A stretch of DNA of 6,039 nt from an uncultured Gemella sp. (lineage in GTDB: Bacteria > Bacillota > Bacilli > Staphylococcales > Gemellaceae): the NCBI GenBank assembly GCA_938038035.1, contig CALHQV010000307.1, positions 1 to 6,039 on the forward strand, given 5' to 3'. Positions 1-5,250 of this stretch are shown here, in pieces (position 1 is the stretch's first letter; each line of letters opens with the position of its first letter). The notes under the pieces are model-generated. The model was not told the DNA's origin. It saw nothing but the letters and a program-made list of their open reading frames with translations, and made no database searches. The translations under genes and the position numbers were made by a program.

Positions 1-32
1 ACAAATGATAATGCTATTTTCTTAAAATCCAT
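1..32 (-). CDS. possible start of a further gene, cut by window edge
   Basis: An ATG at 32-30 opens a frame reading MDFKKIALSF that runs off the left edge. It begins 13 nt after the comEC stop, in another frame. The lysines followed by hydrophobic residues would suit an N-terminal membrane or signal segment, but only ten full codons are visible. No clear Shine-Dalgarno sequence precedes it, only a weak AAAAGA. It could be an unrelated next gene, a separately translated C-terminal half of a split comEC, or a chance open frame. Confidence 0.15.
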   Translation of the reverse strand, partial: MDFKKIALSF

Positions 33-45
33 AATCTTTTACTGT

Positions 46-1155
46 TTAAAAATTATACATTAATATCGGCATACTTGCTAATGTAGAAATTAGACTGATT
101 CTAAGGGCCCCGTGAAATTTATTCTTAGCTTTTTTAATATAACTTTCAGACATCAGTAGACAAAATGTAATTAAAAATGATAATTGGAAACCGATATTAA
201 AAATAAATAATGGGTTATACATTATTAGTATTAGAAAAGTAAGAAACAAACTGCCAAGCTTATCTATATTTTTTCTTCTAAGCAAGATATAAAATATAAT
301 CATAAATCCTGCCCTAAGAACAGAGGCGCTAGCTCCGCTAAGCAACATATACAATGGAACTATAGTCAAGATAATTTTCTCAATATATTCAACACTTACT
401 CTAAATTTTAATAAGATAAAGTAAATTAGAGAGATTAGTACACCTATGTGTAATCCTGAAATAGCTAATAGATGACTTGTTCCTAAATTTTTAAATGAAT
501 TTATGTCATCTTTTAATAAATATCCTTTATCTCCAAAAATTAAAGCTTGAAAATAACCACTTTTATCAAAGGTTAGTTCTCTATTAATTTTCAAACTTAA
601 TTTATTTCTAAGTGTTAAAAATTTAAAATAGACAGAATCTATATTTTTAACATCATGAATTTCATTAATAGTTACCCTTTTAAAGATTCCCCTATTCTCA
701 TTATACTTTTTATAATCAAATGAATAAAAATTAGTCTTTTCTGGAGTATCTTCTATATTAGCATTTACTAATATTTTTCCACCCCAAAATTTTTCTTTAA
801 AAAATTTCTTTTCTTCTTCACTCTTAACTAAATAACTCACTAGCACCTTCTCATCTGAAAGATAGCCAATAGAAGACACATAGGCTCCATTAACATCAAA
901 CCTATCCGAAACTACCAGTTCTAAATTTTTATTTTCAACATTACCTAGATACGTAATGTTATTCTTTTGTTCATATGCTCCCCGAATAAAAAAAGCTAAG
1001 AAGACTATTACAGAAATAATAGTTTTCCTAGCATTAAGATTTTTATTTTTCCAAGTTATCAGTAGAAAAATAACAATACATAGCATAGATACTATTACAT
1101 TATAATTTAATAATATCGCCCCTAATGCTAGTAAAGAAAATTGTAAGTATATCAT
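46..1155 (-). CDS. comEC: ComEC/Rec2 DNA-uptake channel, truncated N-terminal part
   Basis: This is the N-terminal part of ComEC, the polytopic membrane channel that carries single-stranded DNA into competent cells. Hydrophobic segments at about residues 1-35 and 45-60 are followed by a soluble DUF4131-like region (about 65-195). The ComEC competence domain then starts, with its hallmarks SHLLAISGLHIG (227-238), LSGASASVLRAG (272-283) and NIGFQLSF (320-327). The protein resembles the family up to its last residues (ASMPILMYNF), then meets TAA at 48-46. Full ComEC proteins are usually about 700-780 residues, so the second half of the channel domain and the C-terminal metallo-beta-lactamase-like domain are missing. 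The other two frames close within about 35 nt, so one base change would not restore it. An in-frame TAA just upstream fixes the ATG start. It lies 2 nt after comEB with only a distant AAAGG, suggesting translational coupling. It is probably a pseudogene or half of a split gene. Confidence 0.85.
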   Translation of the reverse strand: MIYLQFSLLALGAILLNYNVIVSMLCIVIFLLITWKNKNLNARKTIISVIVFLAFFIRGAYEQKNNITYLGNVENKNLELVVSDRFDVNGAYVSSIGYLSDEKVLVSYLVKSEEEKKFFKEKFWGGKILVNANIEDTPEKTNFYSFDYKKYNENRGIFKRVTINEIHDVKNIDSVYFKFLTLRNKLSLKINRELTFDKSGYFQALIFGDKGYLLKDDINSFKNLGTSHLLAISGLHIGVLISLIYFILLKFRVSVEYIEKIILTIVPLYMLLSGASASVLRAGFMIIFYILLRRKNIDKLGSLFLTFLILIMYNPLFIFNIGFQLSFLITFCLLMSESYIKKAKNKFHGALRISLISTLASMPILMYNF

Positions 1156-1157
1156 TA

Positions 1158-1619
1158 CTATTTATTTAGTAACCTTTCTACCACATTATTTACGTCGTAA
1201 TCTACCTTTCTTACGACAACCCCTGATTTTTCTAATAACTCTCGAGCATATTCATTATTTCTATAATCATTTGCATAGCAAATTTCTTTTATTCCTGCCT
1301 GAATTATAGATTTTGTACAATTCAAACATGGAAAATGTGTAACATAAATAGTTGCACCTTCAGTTCCAACACCGAACTTAGAACATTGTAAAATTGCATT
1401 TATTTCAGCATGAATAGTTCTTACACAGTGCCCTTCTACTACTTTACAACCAACATCTATACAATGTTCATCACCTTTAATTGAACCATTATAACCACCT
1501 GAAACTATTCTCTTATCTTTAACTATCGTCGCTCCAACAGATAACCTACTGCAAGTCGATCTAAGTGATAATAGGTGGCTTTGAGCCATAAAGTACTCAT
1601 CCCAACTAATTCTCTGCAT
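1158..1619 (-). CDS. comEB: ComEB, dCMP/cytidine deaminase family protein
   Basis: This 153-residue cytoplasmic zinc deaminase belongs to the ComE operon protein 2 / dCMP deaminase family, which converts dCMP to dUMP as a precursor for dTMP. The active-site motifs are complete: H70-A-E72 supplies a zinc ligand and the proton-shuttling glutamate, and P97-C98-x-x-C101 supplies two more ligands. The opening residues (WDEYFMAQSHLLSLRSTC) and GGYNGS (41-46) are typical of ComEB. Three further cysteines (53, 58, 65) precede the active site and may form a second metal site, as in some dCMP deaminases; that is inference. It is shorter than the Bacillus subtilis protein (about 189 residues) and lacks its C-terminal extension. 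A GAGG at 1630-1627 with 7 nt spacing supports the ATG. It sits between comEA and comEC with 2-nt gaps. In B. subtilis the gene is co-transcribed with competence genes but is not needed for DNA uptake. Confidence 0.93.
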   Translation of the reverse strand: MQRISWDEYFMAQSHLLSLRSTCSRLSVGATIVKDKRIVSGGYNGSIKGDEHCIDVGCKVVEGHCVRTIHAEINAILQCSKFGVGTEGATIYVTHFPCLNCTKSIIQAGIKEICYANDYRNNEYARELLEKSGVVVRKVDYDVNNVVERLLNK

Positions 1620-1621
1620 AA

Positions 1622-2257
1622 CTATACCTCTATTTTATCTTTAATTTTCTCAAAAGTAGCTTTTCCTATTCCGTGTACTTTTGTAATATCTTCTTTCTTT
1701 TTAAAATCCCCATTTTTTTCTCTATATGAAATAATTGCCTCAGCCTTCGTTTTTCCAACTCCTGAAATTTTCATAAGTTGTTCTTTATTAGCAGTATTAA
1801 TATTAATCACATCTCCATTAGTTGAACTTGTACTGCCATCAGATATTTGTTTCGGCTTTTCTCCATGTTTAAGAACGTAGATTACCATCTGATCCTTTAC
1901 TTTTTGACTCAAATTTAAAGTAGAAGTATCAGCATCATCCAAAAGTCCACCGGCTTCTTCTATTAAATCTTTTACCCTTTTATCTTTTGTCGTTTCAAAT
2001 ACCCCAGGATGTTTTACTGCGCCTTTTACATCAACAAAAATCTTTTCATCGTGTTTATCTTCAGCTTTTTCATCCTTATTTATTGCCTCGTTGCCATTGG
2101 CATTAGAAAAACTAACACCACTATAATCTTCTGTCTTACTCTGATTATAATAAAACAAACCACCGATTATCAGAACAAGACTGCATACAAACGCCAAAAT
2201 AATAGATTTAACATTTTGTCTAAAAAATAATATGACATCTTCCTTCTTAATATTCAT
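1622..2257 (-). CDS. comEA: ComEA, membrane-anchored competence DNA receptor
   Basis: ComEA binds double-stranded DNA outside the membrane and hands it to the ComEC channel during transformation. The 211-residue protein has a short cytoplasmic start, one transmembrane helix (about 18-37), and a charged linker (about 38-72). A SLBB domain follows (about 73-130, IFVDVKGAVKHPGVF onwards), then a Ser/Thr/Gly-rich linker. The C-terminal DNA-binding module holds two helix-hairpin-helix motifs (about 150-211), with ININTA, GVGKTKA (166-172) and GIGKATFEKIK (196-206). Domain order and length match Gram-positive ComEA, and no key element is missing. The ATG is preceded by a purine-rich GGGGGAGAGA (2270-2261). 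It is the first gene of the comEA-comEB-comEC operon and likely depends on the promoter region at 2272-2311. Confidence 0.95.
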   Translation of the reverse strand: MNIKKEDVILFFRQNVKSIILAFVCSLVLIIGGLFYYNQSKTEDYSGVSFSNANGNEAINKDEKAEDKHDEKIFVDVKGAVKHPGVFETTKDKRVKDLIEEAGGLLDDADTSTLNLSQKVKDQMVIYVLKHGEKPKQISDGSTSSTNGDVININTANKEQLMKISGVGKTKAEAIISYREKNGDFKKKEDITKVHGIGKATFEKIKDKIEV

Positions 2258-2260
2258 ATG

Positions 2261-2270
2261 TCTCTCCCCC
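2261..2270 (-). promoter_or_regulatory. ribosome binding site of comEA
   Basis: The minus strand reads GGGGGAGAGA a few bases before the comEA ATG at 2257-2255. The match to AGGAGG is strong but imperfect, and it supports this start codon. Confidence 0.55.
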
Positions 2271-2271
2271 T

Positions 2272-2311
2272 AGTACTAATATTATATCATTAAATTTATT
2301 ATATTAGTACT
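2272..2311. repeat. 11-bp perfect inverted repeat over the comEA promoter
   Basis: AGTACTAATAT (2272-2282) is repeated exactly as its reverse complement ATATTAGTACT (2301-2311), separated by 18 bp. Each arm also carries the small palindrome AGTACT. On the comEA strand one arm covers the expected -35 area and the other overlaps the -10 and start region, the arrangement expected of a two-site operator or activator site. An RNA hairpin role is less likely, because most of the element lies upstream of the expected transcript start. The binding protein is unknown. Confidence 0.5.
2281..2289 (-). promoter_or_regulatory. likely extended -10 of the comEA operon promoter
   Basis: The minus strand reads TGATATAAT, a perfect TATAAT with an extended-10 TG one base upstream. 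At a 17-bp spacing the -35 position reads TACTAA (2309-2304), a poor match to TTGACA, so an activator or alternative sigma factor could be involved. Transcription would start near 2274, giving a leader of under 20 nt before comEA. The sequence is very AT-rich, so a chance match is possible. Confidence 0.4.
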
Positions 2312-2334
2312 GAAAACCTAATTATAATATATTA

Positions 2335-2363
2335 TTTATAATTCATGAATTTTATGTTATACT
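2335..2363 (+). promoter_or_regulatory. sigma-A-like promoter of the PH-domain gene
   Basis: A -35 of TTTATA (2335-2340, 4 of 6) is separated by exactly 17 bp from a -10 of TATACT (2358-2363) with an extended-10 TG at 2355-2356. Transcription would begin near 2370, leaving a leader of about 50 nt. A perfect 12-bp palindrome, AATTCATGAATT (2340-2351), fills the start of the spacer and could be an operator, although palindromes of this composition are common in AT-rich DNA. Confidence 0.5.
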
Positions 2364-2408
2364 GATAAAAAATCACAAAATTCAATCGAATAATTAATTT
2401 TTTAAAAC

Positions 2409-2414
2409 AAGGAG
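2409..2414 (+). promoter_or_regulatory. ribosome binding site of the PH-domain gene
   Basis: AAGGAG lies 7 nt before the ATG at 2422, an ideal spacing that fixes this start. Confidence 0.75.
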
Positions 2415-2421
2415 AAACATT

Positions 2422-2790
2422 ATGGCTAATGAAATGAATTTATTAAACTGGACATTCTTCAGAGAAGTTGCTATCCCTCAAGATATAGTGAACTTATTAA
2501 TAAATGAAGAACAACCTGTTGCAGCTTTCGCAACAATAAGAGATGTTGCTGTGTTTACTGACAAAAGACTTATAGTAAAAGATGCACAAGGAATTACAGG
2601 GAAAAAAGTAGAAATCTATTCACTACCGTACTCTTCAATACTAATGTGGTCAACTGAAAATGCGGGTAAAATCTTTGACTTGAATGCTGAAGTAGAACTT
2701 TGGACTAAAGTTGGTAAAATAAAAATCAATCTAAAAAAGGATATTGATATTCGTAGATTTGATACATTACTAGCTCAATATATACTGTAG
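2422..2790 (+). CDS. PH domain-containing protein (bPH_1 family)
   Basis: This 122-residue protein is essentially a single bacterial pleckstrin-homology-like domain of the bPH_1 (formerly DUF1696) type. The family signature is clear: a short N-terminal helical part, then FTDKRLIV (about 45-52), a GITGKKVEIYSLPYSSI stretch (about 57-73), FDLNAEVELW (about 85-94), and a C-terminal helix ending LLAQYIL. There is no signal peptide or transmembrane helix, so it should be cytoplasmic. Members of this family are small beta-sandwich proteins of unknown biochemical role; some oligomerise, and lipid or protein binding has been suggested but is not established here. It is the only plus-strand gene, divergent from comEA and sharing a 164-bp promoter region with it. 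It ends at a bidirectional terminator. Any link with competence would be inference from position alone. Confidence 0.85.
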   Translation: MANEMNLLNWTFFREVAIPQDIVNLLINEEQPVAAFATIRDVAVFTDKRLIVKDAQGITGKKVEIYSLPYSSILMWSTENAGKIFDLNAEVELWTKVGKIKINLKKDIDIRRFDTLLAQYIL

Positions 2791-2816
2791 CCTCACAATA
2801 TAGAATAAAAGAACTA

Positions 2817-2859
2817 AAAATCCTAAAAATTAGAGTTTTCCTCTAACTTTTAGGATTTT
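2817..2859. terminator. bidirectional intrinsic terminator between the PH gene and mnmA
   Basis: A 19-bp stem (2817-2835 with 2841-2859) closes a 5-nt loop, with one A-C mismatch when read on the plus strand. On the minus strand that position becomes a G-U wobble, so the stem is fully paired. T-rich tracts follow on both sides: 2857-2870 on the plus strand, and the complement of 2806-2820 on the minus strand. It therefore ends both the PH-domain gene and the mnmA transcript, which stop head-on here. Confidence 0.9.
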
Positions 2860-2867
2860 ATTTTATT

Positions 2868-3980
2868 TTATAGTTGAAGTTTTTCTCCGTCTTTATATAC
2901 TTCGTCGATAATTGCTCCACCTAGACAAACATCTCCATCGTAAAAAACAACCGCTTGTCCTGGCGTAACAGCACGTACTGGTTCTTTATAGACAACTTTT
3001 ACTTTGTTATCTTCTAATACTTCTACTTCTACTTCAGTATCTGGTTGACGATATCTAAATTTTGCAGTACATGTAAATTTATTAGGTTGTGGATTTTTCG
3101 TTGTAAATGATAGTGAGCTAGCTAGTAAACTATCTGAATAAAGTTTTTCATTGTGGAATCCTTGACAAACATATAGTATATTATTTTCAAGGTCTTTACC
3201 ACATGCAAACCATGCTTCACCTTCAGTATCTTTAGTTCCACCGATACCTAATCCGTGACGTTGACCAATTGTATAATGCATTAAACCAATGTGTTCTCCA
3301 CGAACATTACCATCTAAATCAACCATCTTACCACTTTGAGCTGGTAAGTATTGAGATAAGAATTCTCTAAAGTTCTTCTCACCGATGAAACAAATACCTG
3401 TTGAGTCTTTTTTCTTTGCTGTAGCAAGACCCGCTTCTTCTGCGATCTTACGAACATCTTTTTTCTCAAGTTCTCCAACTGGGAATAGGATATTTTTAAT
3501 TTGATGTTGTTTTAATTGTGATAAGAAGTAAGTTTGATCTTTATTATTATCAACTCCACGTAACATTAAACGTTCTCCATCAACATCTTTAACTCTTGCA
3601 TAATGCCCTGTTGCTACATAATCCGCACCTAAATCTTCAGCATATTCTAAGAAAACTTTAAATTTAATTTCTTTATTACACATAATATCTGGGTTAGGTG
3701 TACGACCTTTTTTGTATTCATCTAAGAAGTAAGTAAATACTTTATCCCAGTATTCTTTTTCAAAGTTTATAGAGTAATATGGAATATCTAATTGTTCACA
3801 AACTTTAATTACATCTTCGTAATCTTTTTCCGCAAGACAAACTCCTCTGTCATCTTTTTCTTCCCAGTTTTTCATGAAAACTCCGATAACATCATATCCT
3901 TGTTGTTTTAGAAGATATGCTGTTACTGATGAATCAACTCCACCACTCATTCCAACTACTACTTTTTTGTTGCTATTCAT
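2868..3980 (-). CDS. mnmA: MnmA, tRNA-specific 2-thiouridylase
   Basis: MnmA (also called TrmU) adenylates U34 of the Lys, Glu and Gln tRNAs and replaces its 2-oxygen with sulfur, giving s2U34. The 370-residue length is normal. The N-terminal ATP-pyrophosphatase domain carries the PP-loop SGGVDSS (12-18). The catalytic cysteines are C101 in MCNKEIKF and C197 in GICFIGEKNF, matching the pair at 102 and 199 in Escherichia coli. DSTGICF and HYTIGQRHGLGIGG (235-248) are family signatures, and the C-terminal part forms the tRNA-binding beta-barrel. AAAGGA (3993-3988), 7 nt before the ATG, lies inside the end of the upstream gene. The gene starts 2 nt after the cysteine desulfurase stop and is probably co-transcribed with it; that enzyme is the expected direct sulfur donor, as for YrvO and MnmA in Bacillus subtilis. 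All catalytic residues are present. Confidence 0.97.
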   Translation of the reverse strand: MNSNKKVVVGMSGGVDSSVTAYLLKQQGYDVIGVFMKNWEEKDDRGVCLAEKDYEDVIKVCEQLDIPYYSINFEKEYWDKVFTYFLDEYKKGRTPNPDIMCNKEIKFKVFLEYAEDLGADYVATGHYARVKDVDGERLMLRGVDNNKDQTYFLSQLKQHQIKNILFPVGELEKKDVRKIAEEAGLATAKKKDSTGICFIGEKNFREFLSQYLPAQSGKMVDLDGNVRGEHIGLMHYTIGQRHGLGIGGTKDTEGEAWFACGKDLENNILYVCQGFHNEKLYSDSLLASSLSFTTKNPQPNKFTCTAKFRYRQPDTEVEVEVLEDNKVKVVYKEPVRAVTPGQAVVFYDGDVCLGGAIIDEVYKDGEKLQL

Positions 3981-3982
3981 TA

Positions 3983-5104
3983 TTAATTCCTTTCTTTAAT
4001 TCTTTGCTCTAAAGTTACAATCTTTTCTACAACTTCATCAATTAATTCTTTGCTTGTATCAAAGCCAACACTCATTCTTACAGAATGTGCAGCACGTTCA
4101 ATATTATACATCTCTGTTATTATACGACTTCCTTTAATATTTCCTGAACTACAAGCAGATCCACCAGAAATATAAATATCACGAGCATCTAGATACGTAA
4201 TAAGACGTTGTTCTTCAATATTTTTAAAATAAATATTCAATATATTCGGCAATGAATTCTCTATAGATCCGTTTACTTCAAATTCAACTCCATTCTTCTT
4301 AAGTTCAGCTATAAAGTAATTTTTTAATTCTCTAAGGGTTGGGATTGAATTTAACGTCTCTGATAAACAGTCATTAAGAACTAGTATCCCTAATAAATCA
4401 GTCGTCCCAGAACGAAGACCATTTTCCTGACCTCCACCTAAAAGTAGTGGTTCAACATCTCCATCTTTTGCGTATAAAAATCCAAAATTATTAAGTGAAC
4501 CCAATTTATGAGCAGATGCTGAAGCAAAATCTAATCCTAATTCTTTCACATCAATTTCTACTTTACCTAAAGCTTGAACAATATCACTATGCAATAGTAT
4601 ATTTTTATCCGAAATAAGTTCTGAGATTTCTTTTATAGGATTTAGTACTCCTGTTTCATTATTCGCTAGCATAATTGAAATTAATACCGTCTTAGAATTA
4701 ATCTTCTCTTTTAATTCATCTAGAGATATAGCTCCACTTTCATCTACTGATAATTCATGAACCTTAAATCCAAATCTTTCAAGTCTCTTAGCACTAGCTT
4801 TAACAGATGGATGTTCTATAGATGAAATTATTATTTCTCCTGATTCAAATCTAGTTAGTACATGATTAAATACTGTATTATTACCTTCAGTTCCACCCGA
4901 ATTAAAAATTATTTCATTACTATTTGCATTTAGAGTATTAGCTATTTTTTCGCGTCTTTCACGAACTATCCTATTATTTTTCTTTCCTAGAGTATGGCCA
5001 CTACTTGGATTAGCATAGATTTCTTTTAGTATATTCATATTCTTTTCTATAATATCAAAATGTTTTCTTGATGTTGCTGCATAATCTAAATAAATATTCG
5101 CCAT
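3983..5104 (-). CDS. cysteine desulfurase (YrvO/IscS/NifS family)
   Basis: This PLP enzyme removes sulfur from L-cysteine as an enzyme-bound persulfide and passes it to acceptors. The 373 residues show the class V aminotransferase fold: LDYAATS at the start, SGGTEGNN (69-76), H98 in SSIEHPSV, ANNETG (147-152), D174 and Q177 in HSDIVQALGK, and the PLP lysine K200 in SASAHK. GGGQENGLRSGT (223-234), the persulfide cysteine C318 in GGSACSSG, and R343 in VRMSVG complete the set. The loop after K200 is unusual: HKLGSLNNFGFLY replaces the normal HK-x-x-GPKG-x-G pattern. Its position 2 nt before mnmA points to a dedicated tRNA-thiolation sulfur donor, like B. subtilis YrvO, although a role in Fe-S assembly cannot be excluded. 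AGGAGG (5117-5112) 7 nt before the ATG makes the start certain. Confidence 0.93.
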   Translation of the reverse strand: MANIYLDYAATSRKHFDIIEKNMNILKEIYANPSSGHTLGKKNNRIVRERREKIANTLNANSNEIIFNSGGTEGNNTVFNHVLTRFESGEIIISSIEHPSVKASAKRLERFGFKVHELSVDESGAISLDELKEKINSKTVLISIMLANNETGVLNPIKEISELISDKNILLHSDIVQALGKVEIDVKELGLDFASASAHKLGSLNNFGFLYAKDGDVEPLLLGGGQENGLRSGTTDLLGILVLNDCLSETLNSIPTLRELKNYFIAELKKNGVEFEVNGSIENSLPNILNIYFKNIEEQRLITYLDARDIYISGGSACSSGNIKGSRIITEMYNIERAAHSVRMSVGFDTSKELIDEVVEKIVTLEQRIKERN

Positions 5105-5111
5105 ATTATCG

Positions 5112-5117
5112 CCTCCT
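5112..5117 (-). promoter_or_regulatory. ribosome binding site of the cysteine desulfurase gene
   Basis: A perfect AGGAGG stands 7 nt before the ATG at 5104-5102. Confidence 0.85.
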
Positions 5118-5129
5118 AATATTAATCAT

Positions 5130-5157
5130 ATTATATTTTAACATAAATAATGGTCAA
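5130..5157 (-). promoter_or_regulatory. sigma-A promoter of the cysteine desulfurase-mnmA operon
   Basis: On the minus strand TTGACC (5157-5152, 5 of 6) is followed after 16 bp by TATAAT (5135-5130, 6 of 6). Transcription should start around 5123, giving a leader of roughly 20 nt that contains the ribosome binding site. There is no room for a riboswitch or attenuator, so expression looks constitutive. Confidence 0.75.
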
Positions 5158-5205
5158 ATAAAATCAATACCACTTTATGATATATAAATATATTGGATAT
5201 AAAAT

Positions 5206-5244
5206 TATTAATCCCTTTCTTATCTTTACAGAAAGGGACTAATA
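5206..5244 (-). terminator. intrinsic terminator after the membrane-protein gene
   Basis: TCCCTTTCT (5212-5220) pairs with AGAAAGGGA (5230-5238) around a 9-nt loop. Five further A-T pairs extend the stem outward, past one position that is a G-U wobble on the minus strand. The minus strand continues into an AT-rich run with a short T tract (TTTT at 5204-5201). The plus-strand side is also T-rich, but no plus-strand gene precedes it. It separates the membrane-protein gene from the cysteine desulfurase promoter. Confidence 0.75.
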
Positions 5245-5250
5245 TTAATT

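Noticed and set aside
52..57. TATAAT on the minus strand as a promoter for a gene beyond the left edge
   Set aside because: The hexamer at the proper -35 distance reads TAGCAA, a poor match, and the site lies inside the comEC coding sequence.
1..60. Mobile-element insertion at the comEC break
   Set aside because: No terminal inverted repeat, target duplication or transposase sequence is visible in the few bases available; the idea can be tested only with more sequence.
1575..1880. A 101-codon plus-strand open frame across comEB and comEA
   Set aside because: It is antisense to two well-supported genes with intact family motifs and has no domain of its own.
2009..2230. A 73-codon plus-strand open frame inside comEA
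   Set aside because: It mirrors the hydrophobic and lysine-rich coding of comEA on the other strand and shows no family resemblance.
5105..5250. Riboswitch or T-box upstream of the cysteine desulfurase gene
   Set aside because: The predicted transcript starts only about 20 nt before the ATG, and the hairpin further up is explained as the terminator of the preceding gene.
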